Positions 47,235 through 56,089 of a DNA stretch of 64,000 bases are shown in pieces (the stretch's first letter is position 1; each line of letters starts with the position of its first letter). This DNA is from Listeria welshimeri serovar 6b str. SLCC5334 (GTDB taxonomy: Bacteria > Bacillota > Bacilli > Lactobacillales > Listeriaceae). The position numbers and the translations under genes are program-made. The stretch covers positions 2,046,001 through 2,110,000 of the forward strand of contig NC_008555.1 of NCBI RefSeq assembly GCF_000060285.1, in the 5' to 3' direction. Below the pieces are notes generated by a model, which was not told where the DNA came from, ran no database searches, and saw nothing but the letters and a program-made list of their open reading frames with translations.

Positions 47235-47666
47235 TTAAATATCAAAGCCAATCATATTTTCGGCTAAATCAGCAAAAGATTCTTCTGCCTCGTTAAAGAC
47301 ATTGTCCCACTCTGATTTACTCCAAATTTCAATACGACTAGAAACTCCAATAATTACTGTTTCTTTCTCCAAATCCGCATACTGTAGTAAGTTGGATGGA
47401 ATATTAATCCGGCCTTGCTTGTCTAGTTCACATTCAGACGCACCGGAAAAGAAGAAACGTGTAAAGGAACGAGCATCTTTTTTAGTTAGTGGTAGGGTTT
47501 GGAGCTTTTCTTCAAGCTTTTTCCATTCCTCTTGTGGATAAGCGAATAAACACTTATCAAGTCCTCGGGTTATAACAAAATTATCCCCCAAAAGCTCACG
47601 GAATTTAGCTGGCACAATTAATCTGCCCTTTATATCGATGTTATGTTGATATTCTCCCATGAACAT
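47235..47666 (-). CDS. mraZ: MraZ, dcw cluster regulator
   Basis: 143 residues with two SpoVT/AbrB-like repeats ([24 protein letters not shown] and [20 protein letters not shown]). It forms an octameric ring that binds direct repeats ahead of its own gene. First gene of the dcw cluster. The start MFMGEYQH matches B. subtilis. Repeats that fit its operator lie directly upstream. Confidence 0.96.
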
Positions 47667-47676
47667 TAGACTTCAC

Positions 47677-47724
47677 CCACTTTCCTACATACCACTTTAC
47701 CACATCTCCCCACTTCGCACCACC
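47677..47724 (-). promoter_or_regulatory. Candidate MraZ-binding repeats upstream of mraZ
   Basis: On the minus strand TGG triplets occur at 47722, 47712 and 47702 with an exact 10-base period (TGGTG, TGGGG, TGGTA), and further copies lie at 47694 and 47679. MraZ operators are direct TGGGN-type repeats with 5-base spacers. A TGgTATGTA extended -10 lies among them, so binding would block the promoter. Confidence 0.55.
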
Positions 47725-47742
47725 CAAAACCTAAAATTCTGT

Positions 47743-47777
47743 AAAAAAAAATCATTCTACTATATAGATAGAATGAT
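47743..47777 (-). terminator. Terminator of the MFS transporter gene
   Basis: Perfect stem ATCATTCTA/TAGAATGAT (47751-47759 and 47769-47777), 9-base loop, and nine T on the minus strand. It separates the MFS gene from the mraZ promoter. Confidence 0.88.
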
Positions 47778-47869
47778 TAAACCTTTATTTAAAGCCATTT
47801 TAGTCGAATTTTATTTTAGGGATATAGCGTGGGGCTTGGTGGAGGGGTCCCCCACTTACACCCCAAAAA

Positions 47870-49117
47870 TCATTTCGCTAACACTTTTTTCCAACCAGTT
47901 TTAAGAGCTACCGCTGAAAAAACGATACTTAGCATACCAAGTAAAATCGTGAATGCACTCATACCAAATTTACCAATAATTGGAGCAAATACTAAGCTTA
48001 TCGAACCAATCATTTTTCCAATTTGGAAAATAATGCCATTAAAAGCCATATATGCCCCGCGCTTATTATCATCAACAATAGCCGCTAGAATTGTTTGCCG
48101 CGTAGGTACATAGAGTAACTCGCCAATCGATAGGATAGCAGTGGCTAGCAATAATATCGACAAATTAATTGCAAATGCGCAAATAGCAAAACCAATCGAA
48201 AATAAAGCAAAACCGACATACATAATTGGTTGTTGCGCACGTTTTGTCACCCATTTTGCAATCGGAACCGTGAATAGTACAATAAATAGCGTATTGACTG
48301 CTGTAAGTATACTCAGAATTTGCACTCCATTTAATGAAATGTGACCAAAAGGACCTAGACTCACAAGTAATGCTTGGAAATCTTCGGCTAAACGTACTGA
48401 AATATAATTACTTCGCTGGAATTCTATCGACATAACCGCAATTCCACCAATAGTATATAGAAGAAAACGATAATCATGTAAAACTTGACCGTAATTTTTA
48501 AACATACTAATTAATCCAAATGACTCTTTATGCGTTAGTGTATTTTGTTGTAACGTTTCTGAAATCAAGCTTAATGTAAGCCAAGCAGTCACGCATGACA
48601 TAATAAAAAGTGCTAAAAGTAACGAAAATAAATAATCTACAAAAAACCAACCACCTACCATAATACCAATCATCATAGATAAATTATTTGCCCAGTAGCT
48701 TACCGAATACATAAACGAACGATTTTCAGGTGTACTTACATCAATCAACATAGCTTCTCCCGCAGGATTAATCAGCCCTTGAGCCACACCAATAATAAGC
48801 AACATAACAAAAGTAATCCAAGGCGAATGAAAGAACGGAGAATTACAAAGAACCATCCCCAAAAACGCAATAACCTTAAGAAATTCCCCTGTAACCATTA
48901 ATTTTTTTCGGCCGATAATATCCGCCAAATGCCCCCCATACATACCCGCAAGAAATTGAATAATGACATTAATCATTAATAGTATACCAGCGATACTACT
49001 ACTTATCTCCATTGAAAAATAAATAGCAATAAATGGGAAGATCATCGAACCAATAATTTTACTTAAAAATTGAATGAGTATTCGCGCTCTAATATTCGGA
49101 TGCAACTCTCTAAACAT
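47870..49117 (-). CDS. MFS transporter
   Basis: 415 residues from ATG 49117 (GGAGGAG 5 bases upstream); the longer frame to 49174 lacks a site. Twelve membrane segments with the MFS loop GGHLADIIGRKKLMVTGEF between segments 2 and 3. It looks like an exporter of the kind found beside SgrR-type regulators (compare E. coli sgrR-setA). The substrate is unknown. It is divergent from the SgrR-like gene across a 115-base region with a dyad. Confidence 0.88.
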   Translation of the reverse strand: MFRELHPNIRARILIQFLSKIIGSMIFPFIAIYFSMEISSSIAGILLMINVIIQFLAGMYGGHLADIIGRKKLMVTGEFLKVIAFLGMVLCNSPFFHSPWITFVMLLIIGVAQGLINPAGEAMLIDVSTPENRSFMYSVSYWANNLSMMIGIMVGGWFFVDYLFSLLLALFIMSCVTAWLTLSLISETLQQNTLTHKESFGLISMFKNYGQVLHDYRFLLYTIGGIAVMSIEFQRSNYISVRLAEDFQALLVSLGPFGHISLNGVQILSILTAVNTLFIVLFTVPIAKWVTKRAQQPIMYVGFALFSIGFAICAFAINLSILLLATAILSIGELLYVPTRQTILAAIVDDNKRGAYMAFNGIIFQIGKMIGSISLVFAPIIGKFGMSAFTILLGMLSIVFSAVALKTGWKKVLAK

Positions 49118-49161
49118 GTTATCTCCTCCGTTTGGTAATTTTCTGAGTTCTCTGTTAGTAT

Positions 49162-49216
49162 AAAAGGGACGCAAGAATAAAAAAAGGGTATTATAATACG
49201 AATGTTGTCCCCTTTT
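49162..49216. promoter_or_regulatory. Divergent control region between MFS and SgrR-like genes
   Basis: Nested symmetry: arms AAAAGGGAC (49162-49170) and GTCCCCTTTT (49207-49216) enclose a perfect 12-base palindrome GTATTATAATAC (49188-49199). The latter offers a TATAAT -10 in both directions. This is a good candidate operator for the adjacent regulator. Confidence 0.5.
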
Positions 49217-49232
49217 CGAATGGAGCGATTAC

Positions 49233-51005
49233 ATGGATAAAGATTATTTCACTATGAGAGCCTATTTATATAATGTAACTAGCGATTCGGATGTTCCTTT
49301 TAAATTGAATGATTTAGCAAATATCTGGTTTTGCACTTCGAAAAACGCAAAAAGAAAACTTCATCATTATCAAGCAAAAGGAGTGCTTCAATATCAACCT
49401 GGACTTGGACGTGGAAACCTTTCTCATATCGCTTTTAAAGAACCACTAGAAAAAGAAGTATTGTTGGTTTTGAAAAAGAGTTTAGCAGAAGATTCTTTTA
49501 GTGATATTTTATTTTTATTGCAGCTTCCTATTCCCAAAAATTGGTTTTCTAATATATCAACAGAAATCCAGCAAATGTTTGGCTTACAATTGACGGAAAA
49601 CCAACAAGAAGTTTTGCGTTCTATTATCCGACGTAAGTTAACGACACTTGATCCACTTCAAACCTCTGTATCCATGGAATCTTTTATCCTTACTCAAATT
49701 AGTGATTCTCTCGTTAAATATGATGAGATAGATAAAAAAGTTGTTTCGCATATTGCACACCACTGGCATGTTACAGAAGATTACAAAAAATGGACTTTTT
49801 ATTTACGTAAGAGCATCTTATTTCATCATGGGCGAATGCTGGATAGTGAAGATGTAAAATTTACTTTACTGCGAGCCATGCAGCCAAATACTGTTCCTTT
49901 TTGGCAATTACAAGACATTAAAAATATTCACTGCACGAATAAATTTACGGTGACGATTACATTAAATAATGCTGATCCATTTTTCATTCGTTACTTATGC
50001 TCTCCTAATATGGCTATTTTACCGCGAGATGTAACTTTTGATGAATTTAAGTTAATTGCCTCCGGACCTTTTAAAATGGTGGAGAGAAATGACGAGTGCT
50101 TAATTTTAGAAGCTTTTGATACTTATTTTTTAAAACGCCCGATACTTGATAGAGTGGAGTTTTGGACAGCCGAAAACCATCATACTTTAAAGACGATTCC
50201 GATGCAGTTCACTTCTGTTGATTATGAAGAAAATTCTGCCTACGTTGAACGCAGAAAAACTGGCGTTGGCGTTAACTTCATTTGTTTTAATGGTCATAAA
50301 AATGGTGTGGCTCAACATAAAGCTTTTCGCGAGGCCATGTACCACCTATTAGACGCTCAAATAACCAGTCAAGAACTCTTTGAAAATTATGGCACAATTG
50401 CATCCAATTACTATCCTGAAAAATCCATTATTCCAACAAAACATCCTGAAAAAATTGCTACTTTACTAAAAAAAGCAAACTATCAAGGAGAAAAAGTCAT
50501 TTTTGGCACAACCCAACATCCAACTGCTTTGCAAGAATCAAAATGGATTTGTGATCGAGCTGCTAAATTCGGTATCCACTTAGAGGAAAAATTAGTTTCG
50601 CATGACGACGCTTCCTATTCTAGTGTGACAGAAGATGATCTTGATTTAATGATGATGGGCGAAATACCAGCAGCTGACGGAGAACTAGCTTATCTAGATT
50701 TTTTAAACAATCCCAACCTTTTACCACAACACCTTTTTAGCCCTGAGGTGATTAAAGAGATTTCTACAAAATCGAATGAATTTAAATTAGAAAAAGACGC
50801 CTCCAAAAGAGACGCCTTACAAACAAAAATGGATAACTGGCTTACAAAAAATTTTCATTTAATTTATTTACATCATCCAGAAAAAAGTCAATCACTTCAT
50901 TCCATGATAAGAGGAGTTACAGAAAATCCATTCGGGTACTTTGACTTAAGTAAAGTATGGATTGAAACATTACCAACTAAAACTGCAAAATCAAACTATA
51001 AATAA
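49233..51005 (+). CDS. SgrR-like regulator with solute-binding domain
   Basis: 590 residues. The N-terminal winged helix (about 1-110: FKLNDLANIWFCTSKNAKRKLHHYQAKGVLQYQPGLGRGN) is fused to an SBP_bac_5 domain (about 160-575: LTTLDPLQTSV, WTFYLRKSILFHHGRMLDSEDVKFTLLRAM). There is no signal peptide, so the binding domain works inside the cell as a sensor. SgrR proteins use this layout to sense phosphosugar stress and drive a neighbouring exporter. Here the divergent MFS gene is the obvious target; the ligand is unknown. Confidence 0.85.
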   Translation: MDKDYFTMRAYLYNVTSDSDVPFKLNDLANIWFCTSKNAKRKLHHYQAKGVLQYQPGLGRGNLSHIAFKEPLEKEVLLVLKKSLAEDSFSDILFLLQLPIPKNWFSNISTEIQQMFGLQLTENQQEVLRSIIRRKLTTLDPLQTSVSMESFILTQISDSLVKYDEIDKKVVSHIAHHWHVTEDYKKWTFYLRKSILFHHGRMLDSEDVKFTLLRAMQPNTVPFWQLQDIKNIHCTNKFTVTITLNNADPFFIRYLCSPNMAILPRDVTFDEFKLIASGPFKMVERNDECLILEAFDTYFLKRPILDRVEFWTAENHHTLKTIPMQFTSVDYEENSAYVERRKTGVGVNFICFNGHKNGVAQHKAFREAMYHLLDAQITSQELFENYGTIASNYYPEKSIIPTKHPEKIATLLKKANYQGEKVIFGTTQHPTALQESKWICDRAAKFGIHLEEKLVSHDDASYSSVTEDDLDLMMMGEIPAADGELAYLDFLNNPNLLPQHLFSPEVIKEISTKSNEFKLEKDASKRDALQTKMDNWLTKNFHLIYLHHPEKSQSLHSMIRGVTENPFGYFDLSKVWIETLPTKTAKSNYK

Positions 51006-51363
51006 TTCCGTATAAATAGAGTGCGACATACAATAAAGCGAAAATGAAAAAACATAATCTCCAGTATCCACGAATAATTTTGCGATACTGGATTTCGCCT
51101 TCTTTTTTTGCAGCAATAACTACTATCACAATGCCTAGAATAAATAAAAATAATAATATATATAATAAAAATGATTTATTAAAAAGCACCATCATAAAAA
51201 AGTGCACCGCAATAATTAAGAAAATTGTCGATACATCCGCCGAAAGCATAATTCTACGTTGCGTTTTTCGAAATCGAAAACCAGAAAGAAGCATCGTGAG
51301 TATAAAAATTATCACTGGTAAAACAATTATTATCGCTGTTGAGTTTGTTAACCAATCAAACAT
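50977..51363 (-). CDS. DUF3397 membrane protein
   Basis: 128 residues with four membrane segments. The stretch SADVSTIFLIIAVHFFMMVLFNKSFLLYILLFLFILGIV and EIQYRKIIRGYWRLCFFIFALLYVALYLYG matches my memory of DUF3397, a Bacillales family of unknown function near panE. Its 3' end overlaps the converging SgrR-like gene by 29 bases, and its start overlaps the panE stop by 8. Confidence 0.8.
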   Translation of the reverse strand: MFDWLTNSTAIIIVLPVIIFILTMLLSGFRFRKTQRRIMLSADVSTIFLIIAVHFFMMVLFNKSFLLYILLFLFILGIVIVVIAAKKEGEIQYRKIIRGYWRLCFFIFALLYVALYLYGIIYSLILQF

Positions 51364-52261
51364 TGCTTTCTCCTTCCAGTCCTTTAATAATATGATATAA
51401 CGTTCTAAGTGTAGGAAGAGTCCTCGAAGCGTGCTCTCCTTTTTCTAAAACTGGTAATACAATTCCATCGATTTCTGTCTTTCGGTTATTTAACCGATCC
51501 AGAGCCATCGAGGAAAAATTAGCTTCCGTTACTTGGCATATAGTCTCTACTTTTAGAAGGGCATTTTCAACTGCTAGAACCGACTGTACTTCTTTTACAA
51601 GTATAACTAGTAACCTGTGCCACTCTGGATTTTCTAAGAGCTTCCCATTAGGAACACCGAGAACCGCTGTTAAAGGGTTGATTACTGCATTAATGAGTAA
51701 TTTTTCTTGAATAATATCTAGATAGTCATCATGCTTTTCTACTGGAAATTCTGGTCTCGATTCTAATAATAATTCTAAGTTCGAATCTAATTCCCCTTGA
51801 TAAATACTATATTTTGTTCTCCCGTGACCACGCCAAATAACCGTTGTATCGTTCTCACGTCCTGCCCCGTGTTCACTAATGCCTAATAAAATCGTCCGTT
51901 TAACACCAAGCTCAGCCAAACTTTCTAAGTGCCCTGCGCCGTTTTGAATAAACAGAAATGGTACTTTTGTTGGTACGTTTTTAAGTAATGGCAAGATTTC
52001 ATTTAGCGAATATTGTTTTACAGCAATAATTAATAATTGTTGTTTAGCTAAACTTTCTTCATCTGTAACAACGGTAGCTTTTATATGTATGTTTTTTGTT
52101 TTTAATTGATCTCTCAGCAAAATTCCTTCTTGATTTAATAATTCTGCCTGTTCTCTTCTTCGTGTAAAAAGTGTGAGCTTGGATTTTTCAGCAAAATTGG
52201 CTGCATATAAAAGTCCCATTGCTCCTGCACCGATAATCCCAACATTTATTTGGTTTTCCAT
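51356..52261 (-). CDS. panE: 2-dehydropantoate 2-reductase
   Basis: 301 residues from ATG 52261 (GGAG 9 bases upstream); the frame extends to 52333 without a site. The Rossmann start INVGIIGAGAMGLLYAANF and the C-terminal KLLINAVINPLTAVLGVPNGKLL (catalytic Lys region) identify ketopantoate reductase, which reduces ketopantoate with NADPH for coenzyme A synthesis. ApbA/PanE family members with other 2-keto substrates exist. Confidence 0.9.
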   Translation of the reverse strand: MENQINVGIIGAGAMGLLYAANFAEKSKLTLFTRRREQAELLNQEGILLRDQLKTKNIHIKATVVTDEESLAKQQLLIIAVKQYSLNEILPLLKNVPTKVPFLFIQNGAGHLESLAELGVKRTILLGISEHGAGRENDTTVIWRGHGRTKYSIYQGELDSNLELLLESRPEFPVEKHDDYLDIIQEKLLINAVINPLTAVLGVPNGKLLENPEWHRLLVILVKEVQSVLAVENALLKVETICQVTEANFSSMALDRLNNRKTEIDGIVLPVLEKGEHASRTLPTLRTLYHIIKGLEGESNV

Positions 52262-52335
52262 CCATTTCAGCTCCATATTGGTTAATGCTTTTATTTTATC
52301 AGAAGTGGCGTGTCTTTGCACTTTTGTACGCAAAC

Positions 52336-52371
52336 AAAAACCCCGAAAGACCCATGGCGTCTTTCGAGGTT
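52336..52371 (-). terminator. Terminator of rpmF
   Basis: AACCCCGAAAGAC (52339-52351) and GTCTTTCGAGGTT (52359-52371) pair along 13 bases with one G-U. Five T follow on the minus strand. Confidence 0.88.
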
Positions 52372-52409
52372 CGTTTAAACAAGTGAAAGGTCACTTGCTT
52401 TTACCAATA

Positions 52410-52583
52410 TTAGCTGTTTGCTACTTCTTTGCCATCATATTGACCACATTCTGGACATACGTGATGGGAAAGTCTGTATTCGCCGCAATTCGAGCATTCG
52501 TTCATGCCCGGAAGTTGAAGTTTAACGTGTGTACGACGCTTACGCTTTTTGGCTTTTGAAGTTCTTCTAAAAGGTACTGCCAT
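52410..52583 (-). CDS. rpmF: 50S ribosomal protein L32
   Basis: 57 residues. The product starts [19 protein letters not shown] and has a zinc ribbon with Cys30, Cys33, Cys43 and Cys46 (CSNC and CPEC), the zinc-bound form of L32. A strong AGGAGGTG site precedes ATG 52583. It follows yceD by 90 bases, the standard bacterial yceD-rpmF pairing. Confidence 0.96.
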   Translation of the reverse strand: MAVPFRRTSKAKKRKRRTHVKLQLPGMNECSNCGEYRLSHHVCPECGQYDGKEVANS

Positions 52584-52673
52584 TTCCTTACACCTCCTTG
52601 ACGATAACTAAGTACTTGTATCGTTAATCTAAGAAAAATAAATTCCTTAATATATTCCAGCTTCACGGGGAGT

Positions 52674-53210
52674 TTAGTCTTCTTTTTTCTCATCGAAAAA
52701 ATCAGCTAATCCCGCAAGACGAGGATCCACTTTTGGTTCTTTTGCTATTTGTTCTAGTAGGTTACCTTCTTCTGTTTTCATTTCCCATTCTTTGCCTCGT
52801 GGAAGCTGACTCATATCAAGTGCTTCTTCACTGAAAACCTGCATCGGAATTTCAACAAGTAAAAGTTCTTCTACTACAGGAGTTAAATCGACCATATCCT
52901 GTTCCATCACATGCCAAGATTCATCTAGAACTTGTTCTTTGGATTTCACAAAGGTTTCTGTCGCATGCACTTCATAAGGATAAACAACATCCTCTAATGT
53001 ACGAGCACATGGAAGTGTCCACTCACCTTTCATAGTCAGGTTAGCGGTAACTTCTTCTGGGTGTACAATAAGTTCCCCAGTTACTTGTACGGGGCTTGCA
53101 TCACGAACGTCTATATTGTTCTCTTGAAAGAACTTTTTTAGGTCAGCTTTTTCATTAATCGTGAAGTTGCTGTCACGATATTTTTTCAATTGACTGATAG
53201 ACCATTTCAT
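52674..53210 (-). CDS. yceD: YceD/DUF177 protein
   Basis: 178 residues. The DUF177 signature is the CARTLEDVVYPYEV stretch (first conserved Cys, about residue 68) with LTPVVEELLLVEIPMQV; the typical second C-x-x-C is replaced by EALDMSQLPRGKEW. YceD proteins are linked to 23S rRNA maturation and nearly always precede rpmF, as here. It is transcribed from an excellent sigma-A promoter at 53240-53268. Confidence 0.9.
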   Translation of the reverse strand: MKWSISQLKKYRDSNFTINEKADLKKFFQENNIDVRDASPVQVTGELIVHPEEVTANLTMKGEWTLPCARTLEDVVYPYEVHATETFVKSKEQVLDESWHVMEQDMVDLTPVVEELLLVEIPMQVFSEEALDMSQLPRGKEWEMKTEEGNLLEQIAKEPKVDPRLAGLADFFDEKKED

Positions 53211-53239
53211 CCTACATCACTCCAAGCGCAACACAAAAT

Positions 53240-53268
53240 ATTATAGCTTTTTTAAAGGCTTTTGTCAA
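53240..53268 (-). promoter_or_regulatory. Sigma-A promoter of yceD-rpmF
   Basis: Minus strand consensus TTGACA (53263-53268) and TATAAT (53240-53245) with a 17-base spacer. The divergent tmcAL gene probably uses the TGtTAAAAT extended -10 near 53310-53318. Confidence 0.88.
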
Positions 53269-53339
53269 TGGTTTTTGGAGGACCAAAACTACGAGCTGTA
53301 TTTTATGTTAAAATAGATTATCTAAAGGAGTGAACCGAA

Positions 53340-54518
53340 ATGAAAGCAACTGGAATTGTGGTCGAATATAACCCTTTTCATAATGGGCATCAGCTACATC
53401 TAAATAAGGCGCGCGAGTTAACCAAAGCAGATGTGGTGATTGCGGTAATGAGCGGCTCTTTTGTGCAACGCGGTGAACCAGCGATTTTGCCTAAATGGGA
53501 GCGAACAAAGATGGCACTCGCTGCTGGTGTTGATATGGTTGTTGAACTCCCTGTCTCGTTCGCAACACAACACGCGACTATTTTTGCTGAAGAGTCTGTC
53601 CGTATTTTAGATGCGCTTCATGTGGATGCGTTATTTTTTGGAAGTGAACATGGAGTTAGCGAGGATTTTTTGACTGCTGCTAAAACAGTCGTCGAACACG
53701 AAGCAAGTTTTAATCAAGCCATTCAACTTGCATTAATCGACAAAAAAACCTCCTATGCGAGAGCTTATACAGAAACTTTTAAACAGTCATTCGGTACAGA
53801 ATTACTAGATGTCACTAAGCCAAATAATATTCTCGGTTTTCATTACGCACTCGCTATTCAAAAACAAAATCCTACCATCTCCCTTCAAACAATGGCGCGT
53901 ATTCATGCAGGTTATCATGACATAGAAGCAAACCATGACCAAATTGCAAGTGCGACCGCGATTCGAAAGTTACTGTTGGCAGGAAATTTAGAGGAAGCTA
54001 GTCGTTATCTTCCTGCTTCTTCTATAGAAATTTTAAAAAATTATGATGGTCCTTTTTTATCATGGGAAAATTATTGGGCGCTCCTAAAATATCGATTAAT
54101 TCAAGCTGAAACGGATGAGCTTGAGGGGATTCGTAATGTTAGTGAAGGTATTCAAAATCGAATGCAAATTGCGGCAACAAAAGCGCAATATTTTTCCGAC
54201 TTTATAGAATCTATGAAAACAAAACGATATAGTAATGCGAGAATACAACGAACAGCTTTACAAATTTTATTAAATGCCAGAAACATTCCTTCCGCACCAT
54301 ACATTCGCATTCTTGGTATGAATAAAACTGGTCAAAAGTATTTATCCCATCATAAAAAAAATATTTCTCTTCCAATAGTCACAACTGTTTCCAAAGCGGC
54401 TCCAGGACTTTTAGAAGAAGATTTACGCGCCACTAACATTTATACACTAGTAAAAGGACTAGAAAACTACCAAGCTGGCGACTTCCATATTCCACCAATA
54501 TTAAAGAGCCAGACATAA
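53340..54518 (+). CDS. tmcAL: TmcAL, tRNA(Met) cytidine acetate ligase (YlbM)
   Basis: 392 residues. The nucleotidyltransferase loop [23 protein letters not shown] (HxGH-like) is at the N-terminus, followed by [28 protein letters not shown] and [10 protein letters not shown]. subtilis TmcAL forms N4-acetylcytidine at the wobble position of elongator tRNA-Met using acetate and ATP. Divergent from yceD, with a GGAG site 10 bases ahead and a strong terminator after. Confidence 0.95.
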   Translation: MKATGIVVEYNPFHNGHQLHLNKARELTKADVVIAVMSGSFVQRGEPAILPKWERTKMALAAGVDMVVELPVSFATQHATIFAEESVRILDALHVDALFFGSEHGVSEDFLTAAKTVVEHEASFNQAIQLALIDKKTSYARAYTETFKQSFGTELLDVTKPNNILGFHYALAIQKQNPTISLQTMARIHAGYHDIEANHDQIASATAIRKLLLAGNLEEASRYLPASSIEILKNYDGPFLSWENYWALLKYRLIQAETDELEGIRNVSEGIQNRMQIAATKAQYFSDFIESMKTKRYSNARIQRTALQILLNARNIPSAPYIRILGMNKTGQKYLSHHKKNISLPIVTTVSKAAPGLLEEDLRATNIYTLVKGLENYQAGDFHIPPILKSQT

Positions 54519-54532
54519 GTCTTGAAAAATAG

Positions 54533-54580
54533 AAACCAGAAGCAAAAATCGATTTGTACGATTTTTTGCTTCTGGTTTTT
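54533..54580 (+). terminator. Terminator of tmcAL
   Basis: A 19-base near-perfect stem (left arm 54533-54551, right arm from 54559, one extra T) with a 7-base loop, ending in TTTTT. The left arm's A-run also lets it act from the accessory side. Confidence 0.9.
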
Positions 54581-54651
54581 GGTTAAAAATAAACAAAGCT
54601 AAGTTCGTTTTTCAAATGCACTACAGAACCTAATGGTAACAATTCTTCTTT

Positions 54652-55041
54652 TTAAAAATCTCTATTCTCTATTGGTAATTGATTCTTTTTATAAAGAGCA
54701 TATATTTTTTTCCTCTTGAATGGTCTTTGTAAAATAAATAGCGGAATAGGTAACATCCAAAAAAGAGTTGTAGCAAAAAATAAAATCGCCTCACCATTGG
54801 AAAAATATAGTACAACGGTACTTCCTATAGCCATTAATAGCGTCCAGAATCCTATTCTAAGATTTTTATTAAGTTGCTTTTCACCTTCTTCAAAGCAAAA
54901 GGATACTTTTTCTATTGAGATTGGAGTTCCAAAGAAACTTTTTTTACTAAAATAATCAATCACAATAACCAATAGCACACTGATAAAGATACCTAATAAA
55001 ATGCTTAAGTTCACTAGATATTTAGTTGGCATTTTTATCAT
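54652..55041 (-). CDS. Small membrane protein at the end of the LXG module
   Basis: 129 residues with three hydrophobic segments (about 8-30, 63-80 and 84-104) and a lysine-rich tail. I recognise no family. The ribosome binding site is weak (TTGAAG). It is the last gene of the accessory block, separated from the DUF4176 gene by 97 bases. Membrane proteins at this position in LXG loci can be immunity proteins, but nothing here proves that. It is as AT-rich as the immunity-like gene. Confidence 0.65.
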   Translation of the reverse strand: MIKMPTKYLVNLSILLGIFISVLLVIVIDYFSKKSFFGTPISIEKVSFCFEEGEKQLNKNLRIGFWTLLMAIGSTVVLYFSNGEAILFFATTLFWMLPIPLFILQRPFKRKKIYALYKKNQLPIENRDF

Positions 55042-55138
55042 AACTTCAATTTTTAAAATAATGATTTTCCCTAGTTCTGTTGGTTGACTATTTTGTTGAA
55101 GTGCTTTTGTTAACTCTTAGCATGCGATTACATATTAA

Positions 55139-55453
55139 TTAGATTTCATTGTTTTCCAAGGGTCTATCAACAACGCCTTTCTTAATTCTCGATGCATTAT
55201 TTTCTGCCCAGTTTGAGTATAAATCTTGGAATCGAGCTTCATCTTCATCATAAAATCCTGTAAACAATACTTCATCAATATTTTCTGCATTAAAATATAA
55301 TACCTCGCTCGCTACTAAGCCTACAGGATAAACGCATCCCGAATAATCAAACTTATTCGTTCTCCCATCTACTACTACCAAGGGACCTCGATTTAAAATC
55401 ATAATTTTTTTTGATCCTTCTTTTAAATATACTACACTTCCTATAGTCAGCAT
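55139..55453 (-). CDS. DUF4176 protein of the LXG module
   Basis: 104 residues. MLTIGSVVYLKEGSKKIMILNRG, the CVYPVG motif, and FYDEDEARFQDLY near the middle fit DUF4176, a small soluble family that recurs in Firmicute type VII (LXG) effector loci and is thought to help effector targeting or assembly. GGAGG lies 8 bases ahead of ATG 55453, which directly follows the stop of the immunity-type gene. Confidence 0.8.
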   Translation of the reverse strand: MLTIGSVVYLKEGSKKIMILNRGPLVVVDGRTNKFDYSGCVYPVGLVASEVLYFNAENIDEVLFTGFYDEDEARFQDLYSNWAENNASRIKKGVVDRPLENNEI

Positions 55454-56089
55454 CTAATTTACCTCCAATATTTCAATTTTATACTCATCTGCGTTATATG
55501 CTAGATAATTTGTTAGTAAAAATATAAATATGACTATTGTGTAGCAAAATGAAAGTATCCAATAGCCCTTTACTATAATAAATAAATAAGCTCCTATTAC
55601 TAGTACTGCTAAAAATAAAACATAGACACATACAGATTTAAAATAATAAGGCCATTTTTGTGGTCTTAGTTTTATCAGAACTTCTTGATTACCCTCTCTA
55701 TTTTTGCACTTAATTTTATTTCTTTTGCTATAAATTATTCGAATAAGCACACCAAAAATAGATAAAATACATAAACTTAAAATTAGACCGCCCTCGAAAA
55801 ATTTCATCAAAAACGAGGGAAGGACTAAATTGCTTATAATTATTACACACATCAATAAAATAACTCGAATTGAATGACTAGACTTATAAGCTTTTTTTAT
55901 AATTAAATCATCAGCATCCATTTGAGGAATTAAAATAGCCTTCTTTGGTATTAGCCAACTTAAAGCAAAAAGAATAAATCCATAGAAACCTCTATCCATA
56001 TCTATCAAATAAAATTTTGAATCATATTCTAAAATTTTATAACGTGTATTTTTAAAAATAGGTCTGATTTTTCCAACATTAATCTTCAC
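55454..56089 (-). CDS. DUF443-type membrane protein, probable LXG toxin immunity protein
   Basis: 211 residues from GTG 56089, chosen because it overlaps the toxin stop as GTGA; a TTG at 56098 is also in frame. The N-terminal KINVGKIRPIFKNTRYKILEYDSKFYLIDMD and LSWLIPKKAILIP resemble the tandem five-membrane-segment DUF443 family, which includes S. aureus TsaI, immunity protein against the membrane-depolarising effector TspA. Four to five membrane segments follow. The gene is open and intact even though the toxin gene upstream is frameshifted. Confidence 0.75.
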   Translation of the reverse strand: MKINVGKIRPIFKNTRYKILEYDSKFYLIDMDRGFYGFILFALSWLIPKKAILIPQMDADDLIIKKAYKSSHSIRVILLMCVIIISNLVLPSFLMKFFEGGLILSLCILSIFGVLIRIIYSKRNKIKCKNREGNQEVLIKLRPQKWPYYFKSVCVYVLFLAVLVIGAYLFIIVKGYWILSFCYTIVIFIFLLTNYLAYNADEYKIEILEVN

